Assembly: GCF_000685075.1 (NCBI RefSeq)
Contig: NZ_BAYD01000011.1
Location: 112,468 to 176,467, forward strand
Length of the DNA: 64,000 nucleotides
Reading direction: 5' to 3'
DNA from: Paraburkholderia oxyphila NBRC 105797
Lineage (GTDB): Bacteria; Pseudomonadota; Gammaproteobacteria; Burkholderiales; Burkholderiaceae
The notes below the pieces were generated by a model that searched no databases, was not told where the DNA came from, and worked only from the letters and a program-made list of their open reading frames with translations. Of this stretch, positions 6,527 through 14,167 are shown one piece after another. The translations under genes were made by a program, and so were the position numbers. How positions within the stretch are numbered: position 1 is the first letter of the stretch; each line of letters starts with the position of its first letter.

Positions 6527-8104
6527 TCACGAAAGCCCCAGTGCACGCGCCGGGTCGAGTACGGTCATCTCACCCTGCAACTCGGCGATGCGGCGCGCGA
6601 GCCCCGGCTTGTCTGCGTCCTTGCGGCTGCTCGCGGCTTTCAATGCGCGCGCGAGCTGGAGCTTGACCTCGAACACCAATGCGGGATCCCAGTGCACGAG
6701 CGGCAGCGCTTTCGCGGCGCCATCGAGCTCGAGCAGCAGCGCCATGGCCGTTTCCGCGCGTTCGGCCTGGGCTGCAAGCCTCGCCATCACAAACCTCTGC
6801 AAGAAGCGGTGCCGCTGCGTTTTCATACCGGGCAGGCCATCGAGCCACGCGAAAGCCGCTTCGATGTCCTCGCGCGCCATGAGATCCTTCGCCTGCGCCT
6901 CGATTTCCGGCCAGTCACCGGCCTCCCCTTGTGCGCTGTCGGCCGACACCGGCAGAGGCGCAACGCTCTCCCCTGCCTCCAGGTCACGCACGACCGCGTG
7001 CCGTGCAATCCATTCGAGTGTCGAATCGTCGGCGAACGGTGTGCCGTCGTTGAACGACAGGCGTTCGATGCCGGGCAGACGCTCCAGGAAAAGCGCAAAG
7101 TCCGCGCGCAGCAGCTCACGCCAGGCGTTGTACGGCGCGCCGGCATGATCGAGGGCAAGGTGCTGGAAATACTGCAGGTCGAACCACAGGTGATTGACGC
7201 CCTCCATGAAGGCGCCCTCAACGCGCTCGAGGAGCTCGTGCCATTGCTTCTGCAGGACGAGCCGCTTCATCTGCGCGCGCAACTCCGGGCGCGGCGCAAC
7301 GAGCCGTGTATGCGCGGCCGCACTCGCCGGTGGCACCTCATGCAGGGTGTCCCAGCGCACGCAGCGCACGAGCCGCACCGAAGGCAAATAGCCCGCTTCC
7401 TGGTCGCGCAGCCAGGTGGCCATGCCCCGCGCCTGCTCGAGCAGGTCGCGTGCAGACGTGATCGCGCTGGAGGTGCCGCCTCCCGCGATGGGTGAGGGCA
7501 CGTCCGCCGGCGTATCAGCCGCCACACCAACGGGTTCTTCCCGGCGTTCAAACCGGGAAACGAGGGGCTGCAGATTCGGGCGTGCGGCCTCAGCCCAGTT
7601 GCCCGTCTGCGTCACGAGCACATCGAGTGCCGCGAGTGAGCGTTCAAGATCGGCCGGTGCAGGTTCGCCCCGGCTCGCGAGCAGCTCCATCATGCGCGTG
7701 GTGGCCAGCATTTCCAGCGCGCCCTTCTTCGCCTCCGCGCGCGCCGGGAGCAGCGCTTGCCCAAAACGTTCCACGAGGGCTGCGACCAGCTCCAGCCCGT
7801 CCGCAAATCCGGCTGTCCCGCCCTGCCTCAGGCGTGCTCCGGCGTAATAGCCGGCGACCCGAAGGTCCTTGCCGGTTTCCTTCAGCAGCTGTTCGCACGA
7901 GCCAGTGATCAGGGCATCATCGATACCCGAGAGCTTGTTCGTCTCATCCTTGAGCGCGAAGAACGCGTCTTCGTAGCCCGGATCGCGTCCGACACCGTTC
8001 TCACCAGGCAGCGGCTGCAGCCACTCACTCCAGGTGTCCAGCCGTGAGCGTGTGAGCTCCCCGGCGTCACGCGACGGGAACAGCGCCTTGAGCAGGCCAG
8101 GCAT
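6527..8104 (-). CDS. tssA: T6SS assembly protein TssA
   Basis: 525 residues from the ATG at 8104 (MPGLLKALFPSRDAG); an in-frame ATG at 8125 is possible, but GGGGGAG placed about 11 nt before 8104 favours the shorter form. TssA primes baseplate and sheath assembly. The N-terminal ImpA-type domain is visible: EWLQPLPGENGVGRDPGYED, then LRVAGYYAGARLRQ and GLELVAALVERFGQALLP. A Gly/Ser/Ala-rich linker follows (about residues 205-225), then a helical C-terminal VasJ-type domain (FLQRFVMARLAAQAERAETA). It is transcribed toward the PAAR gene and sits downstream of tssBC, separated from them by a terminator-like hairpin. It appears intact. Confidence 0.9.
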   Translation of the reverse strand: MPGLLKALFPSRDAGELTRSRLDTWSEWLQPLPGENGVGRDPGYEDAFFALKDETNKLSGIDDALITGSCEQLLKETGKDLRVAGYYAGARLRQGGTAGFADGLELVAALVERFGQALLPARAEAKKGALEMLATTRMMELLASRGEPAPADLERSLAALDVLVTQTGNWAEAARPNLQPLVSRFERREEPVGVAADTPADVPSPIAGGGTSSAITSARDLLEQARGMATWLRDQEAGYLPSVRLVRCVRWDTLHEVPPASAAAHTRLVAPRPELRAQMKRLVLQKQWHELLERVEGAFMEGVNHLWFDLQYFQHLALDHAGAPYNAWRELLRADFALFLERLPGIERLSFNDGTPFADDSTLEWIARHAVVRDLEAGESVAPLPVSADSAQGEAGDWPEIEAQAKDLMAREDIEAAFAWLDGLPGMKTQRHRFLQRFVMARLAAQAERAETAMALLLELDGAAKALPLVHWDPALVFEVKLQLARALKAASSRKDADKPGLARRIAELQGEMTVLDPARALGLS

Positions 8105-8140
8105 CTTCACGCGAACTCCCCCCATCTACAGGTAAAAGCA

Positions 8141-8182
8141 GGAACACAAAAATAAACGCCGGGGCGGTACGGTGCCCCGGCG
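8141..8182 (-). terminator. Intrinsic terminator between tssC and tssA
   Basis: Arms CGCCGGGGC (8157-8165) and GCCCCGGCG (8174-8182), 9 pairs with an 8-nt loop. Read on the minus strand the stem is followed at once by TTTATTTTTGTG. It lies just past the tssC stop, so tssBC transcripts should largely end here and tssA probably needs read-through or its own promoter. Confidence 0.75.
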
Positions 8183-8204
8183 CGCTTACATGCCACGATA
8201 TCCG

Positions 8205-9749
8205 TCAGCTTTTGGCTTTCGGCATCTGCGACACGAGCGACAGGCCGATGTCCATGCCTTCGACCTGGAAGTGCGGGATAACGAAAAGTTTGATGCGGAA
8301 GAAGCCCGGGTTGTCCTCGATATCCTCGACCGTGACCTTGGCCTCGCGCAGCGGGTGCGAGGCTTGCAGTTCGTCACCAGGGTCCTTCATCTCGGTGACG
8401 AGACTCTTGATCCAGTTGTTGAGCTCGAGTTCGAGCACGCGCCGGTCCTTGGTGGTGCCGATATTCTCGCGCTGGATCACCTTCAGGTAATGCGCGATGC
8501 GCGAGAGCAGGAAGATGTAGGGCAGGCGTGCGTTGATACGGCTGTTGGCCGTGGCTTCCTTCGTCTCGAAGAGCGCCGGCTTCTGCGCGGAGCTCGCCGA
8601 GAAGAAGCACGCGAAGTCGTGGTTCTTGTAAAACGAGAGCGGAATGAAGCCCAGGTTCGCGAACTCGAACTCACGCGTCTCCGGGATCAGCACCTCGGTC
8701 GGAATCTTCGCCTGAGTACCGGTGCCGAGATCGTACAGATGGACCGGCAGGTCTTCGACCTTGCCACCCGCCTGCGGGCCGCGGATCTGGACACACCACC
8801 CGTTATTCACGAAGCTGCGGCTCATGTTGGCCGCAAACGCGAACGAAGCGTTGACCCAAAGGTACCTGTCGTGGTCCGGGCCCTTCACCCCTTCTTCGTA
8901 GTTGAAGGCGCGCACGGGTACCGTGTCCTTGCCGTACGGCAGGCGGCCGAGCACGCGCGGCATCGTCAAACCCACGTAGCGCGCATCGTCCGTATCGCGG
9001 AAGCTCTTCCACTTGATGAATTCGGCCCGATCAAAGTAGTTGGCGATATCCTGGATCGCCGCCACTTCTTCCATCGACTTCTTGCCAAAGAACGCCGCGC
9101 CAACCGAACCGATGAACGGCATGTGTGCAGCGGCGGCTACCTTCGAGATATTGCGCAGCAGTGCAACATCCATCGGCGAGTTTTCGAACTCGTAGTCGCT
9201 TATCATCGCACTGATCGGCTGGCCACCCGGCGTGTCGTATTCCTCAATGTACGTGAGGCGATAGAGGCCGCTCTGAATGAGTTCCGGTGTATCCTCGAAG
9301 TCGCGCTGCAGCGCTTCCTTGGAGACGTCGAGCACCTCGACGCGTGCGTTGCGGCGGAAGTCGGTACGCGAGACGAGCATCTTGAGACCGCGCCAGCGCC
9401 CTTCGAGCGCCTGGAATTCCGCCGAGTGCATCACGGCGTCGAGCTGACGACTGATCTGGCGATCGAGCTGGCCGATATGGAAATCGAGCAGCGACTTGTC
9501 GAGCCGCTCCACAGGCTGGCTCGACTTCGCGATGAGCTCGAGGAACGCGCCCATGCCGCGCGCGATGCGTTCATCGGCCGAAGCTTCGGAGAGCGTGTCG
9601 CTGTCGCGGAACGCCTCGATCGGACGCGCCTCGGCAACGGGCTTGAGATTGATCTTGCTGCACAGCGAGGCATATACACTGTCGGCACTGCCGGGCGCGT
9701 CGAGCACAACGGTCTCGGTTGCGCCCTGGCTGGGTTCGTTCTGTTTCAT
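8205..9749 (-). CDS. tssC: T6SS contractile sheath large subunit TssC
   Basis: 514 residues from MKQNEPSQGATETV, with AGGA 6 nt upstream; longer in-frame starts add non-family sequence. TssC and TssB form the cytoplasmic contractile sheath. Hallmarks are present along the whole chain: FQALEGRWRGLKMLVSRTDF, VLDVSKEALQRDFEDTPE, YIEEYDTPGGQPISAMISDY, LRNISKVAAAAHMPFIGSVG, LGRLPYGKDTVPVRAFNYEE, WCVQIRGPQAGGKVEDLPVH and, at the end, LPYIFLLSRIAHYLKVIQRE. The gene follows tssB by 73 bases in the same direction. It is full length and intact, unlike the divergent TssC fragment at 4901-5485. Confidence 0.95.
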   Translation of the reverse strand: MKQNEPSQGATETVVLDAPGSADSVYASLCSKINLKPVAEARPIEAFRDSDTLSEASADERIARGMGAFLELIAKSSQPVERLDKSLLDFHIGQLDRQISRQLDAVMHSAEFQALEGRWRGLKMLVSRTDFRRNARVEVLDVSKEALQRDFEDTPELIQSGLYRLTYIEEYDTPGGQPISAMISDYEFENSPMDVALLRNISKVAAAAHMPFIGSVGAAFFGKKSMEEVAAIQDIANYFDRAEFIKWKSFRDTDDARYVGLTMPRVLGRLPYGKDTVPVRAFNYEEGVKGPDHDRYLWVNASFAFAANMSRSFVNNGWCVQIRGPQAGGKVEDLPVHLYDLGTGTQAKIPTEVLIPETREFEFANLGFIPLSFYKNHDFACFFSASSAQKPALFETKEATANSRINARLPYIFLLSRIAHYLKVIQRENIGTTKDRRVLELELNNWIKSLVTEMKDPGDELQASHPLREAKVTVEDIEDNPGFFRIKLFVIPHFQVEGMDIGLSLVSQMPKAKS

Positions 9750-9822
9750 TGGAATTCCTGTCTGCATTAGAACTGCGACCTGATTGCGAAACGCGGTGAA
9801 GGCCGATTTCGGCCGCCGGTGC

Positions 9823-10335
9823 TTAGGCATGCCCTTCCGGCTGCGTGGCGACCGTCGCCAGTTGGGCGAGTTCGCCACGCAGCTTCTCGGATAGACGCTT
9901 GTCCTTCAGGATCTTTTCGAACTCGCGACGAAAGGTCGCGTTATCGAGCAGGTTCGATTTCAGGTCGCGCAGCAGGTTGCGCATGGCAAGCATCGCCTGG
10001 AGCTCCGGAATCTGGCGGGCCACTTGCTCCGGTTCGAAGTCCTTCATTGAACGGAACGAAAGGTTGACCGGCAGTTCCGAGCCGTCGGCAGCCAGCGTGT
10101 TTTGCGCTGCGAATTTCAGATCCGGTGCATAATCGGCGAGCACTGAATCGAAGTTGTTCTTGTCGATATTGATCTTCTTGCGAGCGGCCAGCGGCGCCTG
10201 CTCGCGGCCTGCGCTAAAGTCCCCGGCGACGAGCAGCTTGAGCGGTAGCTCGACCTTCTTCTGCGCCCCGCCCGTATGCAGGTCCAGCGTGATTGAAACG
10301 CGACTTTTCGGAATTTCTCTCTGGAAGCTGTCCAT
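9823..10335 (-). CDS. tssB: T6SS contractile sheath small subunit TssB
   Basis: 170 residues, normal for the family. It starts MDSFQREIPKSRVSITLDLH and has VELPLKLLVAGDFSAGREQ, ARKKINIDKNNFDSVLADYA, LPVNLSFRSMKDFEPEQVAR and ELQAMLAMRNLLRDLKSNL, all signature TssB segments. It is the first gene of the minus-strand tssB-tssC unit and diverges from tssL across a 614-bp AT-rich region that presumably carries both promoters. Intact. Confidence 0.95.
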   Translation of the reverse strand: MDSFQREIPKSRVSITLDLHTGGAQKKVELPLKLLVAGDFSAGREQAPLAARKKINIDKNNFDSVLADYAPDLKFAAQNTLAADGSELPVNLSFRSMKDFEPEQVARQIPELQAMLAMRNLLRDLKSNLLDNATFRREFEKILKDKRLSEKLRGELAQLATVATQPEGHA

Positions 10336-10949
10336 CAGTAGTCCTCAGAAATGAGGTTCACGTTCACCGCAGGAATCAACCGCAACGACGAAGAGACTCC
10401 CGCATACGCACCGCGAATGCTCATTCCGACATCTCCCCAAGGTGTGGCTTTCATTCATGCGACCCTTATGCTGGACAGTATTTAACAGGTTATCCGGCAT
10501 TCCGTCAAAGCCTTCTGAATATGATTGAATGACCCAACGCTTCGTCATAATTTGTCAATTCAACACAAACCCATATCCAGCGCAAATTTTTGTTGCATGC
10601 GAGTCTCCACGTACCCGCTTCCCGCTTTCTCCTGACGCAGAGAAGCACGGAAAAACACTATTAAAATCAACTCACTAATGGATATGTCACTGAGTTATAT
10701 CAATATAGGCGCATTCACTAATGCGCATTGTTTATCTCAAAATAAAATGATGATGAACAAATGACAATTGTTCGAAAATACGCTATCCATATCGCACTAG
10801 AATTCGCTATGCTCCGGATAAAAGTGACATAGAGAATCTCTCTCGCAACAGGAAAAGAACTTAAACACTGCAGACCGGCCGCTCACACGGGTCAAGACCA
10901 CCCCGTCGAGCCATCAGCATCACCGGTCCTGCGTCAAACATCATCGCGC
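10336..10949. promoter_or_regulatory. Divergent AT-rich intergenic region between tssB and tssL
   Basis: 614 bases without a convincing gene, markedly richer in A and T than its flanks, most strongly from about 10540 to 10850. It should hold the divergent promoters of tssBC and of tssL-ompA-hcp-clpV. I looked for a sigma-54 GG/GC pair with the correct 10-base spacing and found none. AT-rich patches at T6SS promoters are classic H-NS-type silencing targets. A 67-codon open frame at 10345-10548 (minus) has no ribosome-binding site or recognisable product. Confidence 0.5.
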
Positions 10950-11681
10950 ATGAGCACACTCACATCGGGCCTGGACCCGCACGCCCCCCAGATCCCCGCC
11001 TCCGACGTCGCACGTCCGGCCGGCGTTGGCATGCGCGATCTGATGCACAACACCGCCCTGCTGGTGACCTCCGTTACCTCAGGCGGAACCATGAGGAACC
11101 CTGATCAGCTTCGTGAGCGCTGCGAACTGAACGTCGACCAGTTCGCGCATGCGCTCGCGCAGCGCGACTATCCCGAAGACGTCCAGCGCGAAGCGCTGCT
11201 CGCCCAGTGCGGGCTGCTCGACGAAATGGCGCTGCATTATCTGCCCGCCGAGGCACGCGTCGCGTGGGAACTGCGGCCGATGCAGGTAGAACGTTTCTCC
11301 GTCCACGATGCCGGCCGTCGGGTTATCGACAGCATCGAGTCCCATCTGCGTGAAGCCTCTCCGAACATCGAACTCCTTGAGTACTACGCGGCGATTCTTG
11401 GGTTGGGGTTCGTTGGCCGTTATGCGCTCGATGGACAGGCGAAGCGCACAGCGTTGATCGCATCGCTTCACGCGAAGCTCGAGACGTTTGGCCAGTCCAC
11501 GGACGAACCCTTTGTGACCGATCAGACGGGAGGCCGGCTCTCCGGTTCAATGGGCGGGCTCGCGCCGTGGATCCCCGTCGCCCTCGCTGGCCTTGTGGCA
11601 ATGGGGGTCTGGGTAGCCGCGAGCCGGGCGATCGACACGCAGCTTATACAGATCGAGTCTGCCAGGGTGACCCGACAATGA
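10950..11681 (+). CDS. tssL: T6SS inner-membrane protein TssL (DotU family)
   Basis: 243 residues. TssL is the inner-membrane anchor of the TssJLM complex. The N-terminal two thirds is the cytoplasmic helical hook domain (MRDLMHNTALLVTSVTSGG, EALLAQCGLLDEMALHYLP, IESHLREASPNIELLEYYAA ILGLGFVGRYA, given in pieces). One transmembrane helix lies near the C-terminus (APWIPVALAGLVAMGVWVAA), as usual for TssL. There is no peptidoglycan-binding extension on this protein; instead the next gene, overlapping by 4 bases (ATGA), supplies an OmpA-like domain. Intact and probably first of the tssL-ompA-hcp-clpV unit. Confidence 0.9.
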   Translation: MSTLTSGLDPHAPQIPASDVARPAGVGMRDLMHNTALLVTSVTSGGTMRNPDQLRERCELNVDQFAHALAQRDYPEDVQREALLAQCGLLDEMALHYLPAEARVAWELRPMQVERFSVHDAGRRVIDSIESHLREASPNIELLEYYAAILGLGFVGRYALDGQAKRTALIASLHAKLETFGQSTDEPFVTDQTGGRLSGSMGGLAPWIPVALAGLVAMGVWVAASRAIDTQLIQIESARVTRQ

Positions 11682-13504
11682 AATCCGACCTGTCCACACT
11701 GGCAGTCAGTTCCACTTCGCCGCAGGCCACGGGACACGACGGGCTGGGCTATCCCCTGCGTCTGATCGTGGTGTTGGCCATTGTGCTTGCACTCGGCGTG
11801 ATCTGGCTCGTGGCGAAACCGGGCCTGGGGCTCGCATGGGTGCTCACGGGTGTGATCGTGCTCGCCGGGGCCTTGCTGATAGTCTGGCGCACGTGGCTGC
11901 TCGGCGGTGCGCGCGAGCGTGGCGCACATGTGCTGGCCGCGCTGGGCGCAGCCACCGCCGATATTCCGCTGCGACTGCGTACGCGCATGCCGCTCGTGCT
12001 GGTCACGGGCGATGACCTGAGCGCGCTGTTCGACCGGCACGACGGCAAACGGTTTGCGCATGTCGGCGATGGCGCGATCTGGCTGCGCGTGGACCGGCCG
12101 CAGGATCTCGCCCGTATGGCGGTCGTCGTACGGCAGTGGCGCGACGGGCGTGCTCCTGACGGTGTCGTGCTCTGCGTGGCACCCGCCCGGCATACGGATG
12201 TGGATGTGCTCACGCAATCGCTTCGCGTGGTGCGTCAGGCGGTGGCGGATGCCGCACGCATCCTGGGTTCACGTTCATTGCCTGGATATGTCGCGGTCTA
12301 TCAGCGGCTCGCCACCGAGGGTCTTTCCAGTTCCCTGATGGAACTCGCGATGGCGCGTGGCACAACCGCATCGACGGACCTTCTGACGCCCCGGTGGTAT
12401 GGCATCTCTTCGGCCTCGCACCTGATCGATACGCGTCAGTATGGGAGCATCGTCCGTGCCGCCGAAAATGACGCCTGGCGTGTGGCGGACAGCCGCGTGC
12501 CGGCGACCCGTGCAGCCGCGCTTGCTTCGATCATGGACTGGACGCAGCGGGTCGTGATCGACGCGCTGGCCGATCGTCGACAGCCCGACATGCCTGTAGC
12601 CGTGTACGGCGTGGGCTGGATCGACTGCGGGCCCGCTTGCGGGCCGGGTCATCCGTGGGAGAGCGACGTGCAACAACATACCGCGGTCGCGCGGGCGCCG
12701 GGCGCTGCTTCGCCCAGGCCGTGGCCGCTCCCCCAGCCGCTCATTCGCGCCATGCCGCAGCGTTTCTGGATGTCGCCACGGGTGGTCGCACTTGCCCACG
12801 CACTTGCGTTGCTGGCCTGCGCGGCCGCCGTCGCGTTCTTCTTCTCGATGCGGCACAACCAGGCCCTGCTCACGCGCATTGGCACGGACCTCGGTCGCTA
12901 CTCGATGATTCCCGCCGCGCACGACGCTGCCAGACGCGATGCGCTGCAGGCGCTTGTCACCGATCGTGACGAGCTTCAGCGGTTTTCACGCTCGGGCGTA
13001 CCGCTGCCGCTGTCATTCGGACTGTACCGTGGTGCCCGGCTGATAGCGCCGCTGAACGAGGCAATCGCGTCGTATCAGCCCCCCCCGCCGCCGCCCGCCG
13101 TGGTGACGCTCGACAGCATGTCGCTCTTCGACAGTGGCCGCGCCCAGCTCAGGGAGGGCTCGAACCGCGTCATGGTCAATGCGCTGGAGATGATCAAGGC
13201 GCATCCCGACAAGCGGATTCTCGTGGCCGGCTACACCGATAACGTGGGCGACCCGGACAGCAACCTGAAGCTGTCGACGGCGCGCGCCGAAGCCGTGCGC
13301 GACTGGCTCATTGAAGCATCCGGCATTCCGGCGACGCAGTTCGCCATTCAGGGTTACGGCGACACGCGAGCACTCGCGGATAACACCACCGAGTCCGGGC
13401 GGGCGAAGAACCGTCGTGTGGAGATCACCCTGGTGCCCGACGCCGCGAAGGACACGCCCCAGACTGGCGCTGCACCGGTCAGCACGCAAGGCCCACCTGG
13501 ATAA
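11678..13504 (+). CDS. T6SS-associated TssM-like/OmpA fusion protein
   Basis: 608 residues. The N-terminus has two transmembrane helices (about 25-75: LRLIVVLAIVLALGVIWLVA and VLTGVIVLAGALLIVW), followed by an IcmF/TssM-related cytoplasmic domain (MPLVLVTGDDLSALFD) that lacks a P-loop. A third helix (about 370-395) leads to a stretch resembling part of the TssM periplasmic core (RSGVPLPLSFGLYRGARL). After PPPPPP comes a full OmpA-type peptidoglycan-binding domain (SLFDSGRAQL, ILVAGYTDNVGDPDSNLKLS, GYGDTRALADN, KNRRVEITL). Its start overlaps the tssL stop. The architecture occurs in Burkholderiales T6SS loci and probably ties the membrane complex to the cell wall. Confidence 0.85.
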   Translation: MKSDLSTLAVSSTSPQATGHDGLGYPLRLIVVLAIVLALGVIWLVAKPGLGLAWVLTGVIVLAGALLIVWRTWLLGGARERGAHVLAALGAATADIPLRLRTRMPLVLVTGDDLSALFDRHDGKRFAHVGDGAIWLRVDRPQDLARMAVVVRQWRDGRAPDGVVLCVAPARHTDVDVLTQSLRVVRQAVADAARILGSRSLPGYVAVYQRLATEGLSSSLMELAMARGTTASTDLLTPRWYGISSASHLIDTRQYGSIVRAAENDAWRVADSRVPATRAAALASIMDWTQRVVIDALADRRQPDMPVAVYGVGWIDCGPACGPGHPWESDVQQHTAVARAPGAASPRPWPLPQPLIRAMPQRFWMSPRVVALAHALALLACAAAVAFFFSMRHNQALLTRIGTDLGRYSMIPAAHDAARRDALQALVTDRDELQRFSRSGVPLPLSFGLYRGARLIAPLNEAIASYQPPPPPPAVVTLDSMSLFDSGRAQLREGSNRVMVNALEMIKAHPDKRILVAGYTDNVGDPDSNLKLSTARAEAVRDWLIEASGIPATQFAIQGYGDTRALADNTTESGRAKNRRVEITLVPDAAKDTPQTGAAPVSTQGPPG

Positions 13505-13517
13505 CGCGTTTTAGGAC

Positions 13518-13570
13518 CCCGAAACTCCTGCTTCGGGATTGTGATGCCCGGTTTCTGATCATCCCCGGGC
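13518..13570 (+). other. Two tandem hairpins in the hcp leader
   Basis: Hairpin 1: CCCGAA (13518-13523) with TTCGGG (13532-13537). Hairpin 2: GCCCGG (13546-13551) with CCGGGC (13565-13570). Neither is followed by a T run, so they are not obvious terminators. They sit between the OmpA-fusion stop and the hcp ribosome-binding site (GGAG near 13588) and could be RNA processing or stabilising elements that raise hcp mRNA over upstream genes. Confidence 0.4.
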
Positions 13571-13600
13571 GATTGTCGTAGTAGAAAAAGGAGTGAAACA

Positions 13601-14086
13601 ATGGCAATTCCCTCATACATGTGGCTCAAGGACGACGGCGGCGCGGACATCAAGGGTTCGGTGACCGTCCAGGGCCGCGAGGGCAGCATCGAAATCACCC
13701 AGTTCGCTCACAGCCTGCATATTCCGACCGATGGCAACACGGGCAAGCTGACGGGCACGCGTGTTCACGCACCGATCACGCTGTACAAGGAGACCGACGC
13801 CTCCACGCCCTATCTTTACAAGGCGGTCACGAGCGGCCAGACGCTGAAGTCGGCCGAAATCAAATGGTACAAGATCGACGACGCCGGCAAGGAAAAGGAG
13901 TACTTCAACACGAAGCTCGATAACGTGAAGGTCGTGTCGGTCAGCCCGGTGATGCACGACATCAAGAACCCCGACTTCGAGAAGCATAACCACCTCGAGA
14001 AGGTCGAGCTGCGCTACGAAAAGATCACCTGGTCGTACAAGGACGGCAACATCATCCATGCGGATACCTGGAACGAACGTTCCTGA
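13601..14086 (+). CDS. hcp: Hcp (TssD), T6SS inner-tube protein
   Basis: 161 residues. Hcp forms the hexameric rings of the T6SS inner tube and is secreted. It begins MAIPSYMWLKDDGGADIKGS and has REGSIEITQFAHSLHIPTD, APITLYKETDASTPYLYKA, LDNVKVVSVSPVMHDI and VELRYEKITWSYKDGNIIHA, all typical of the evolved-tube family. AAAGGAG lies a few bases upstream of the start. No effector extension is present. The gene is flanked by hairpins on both sides, consistent with higher or separately controlled expression. Intact. Confidence 0.96.
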   Translation: MAIPSYMWLKDDGGADIKGSVTVQGREGSIEITQFAHSLHIPTDGNTGKLTGTRVHAPITLYKETDASTPYLYKAVTSGQTLKSAEIKWYKIDDAGKEKEYFNTKLDNVKVVSVSPVMHDIKNPDFEKHNHLEKVELRYEKITWSYKDGNIIHADTWNERS

Positions 14087-14103
14087 TCCAGCTGTGTTCT
14101 GAA

Positions 14104-14137
14104 GGGCCGGACTTGCCTGCCAACGGATCTCCGGCCC
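14104..14137 (+). terminator. Hairpin after hcp (partial terminator)
   Basis: GGGCCGGA (14104-14111) pairs with TCCGGCCC (14130-14137); loop 18 nt, followed by a C/T-rich CCCTTCTTCTG. It is not a classical U-tract terminator, but its position between hcp and clpV suits partial termination or 3' end stabilisation of hcp mRNA. Confidence 0.45.
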
Positions 14138-14167
14138 CCCTTCTTCTGATGTGCGAACAGCCCGAAC

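Noticed and set aside
10345..10548. 67-codon minus-strand frame in the tssB-tssL gap
   Set aside because: No ribosome-binding site, no recognisable motif, and it occupies a probable promoter region.
10336..10949. Sigma-54 promoter for the T6SS genes
   Set aside because: The best GG...GC pair has 11 rather than 10 intervening bases and poor flanks.
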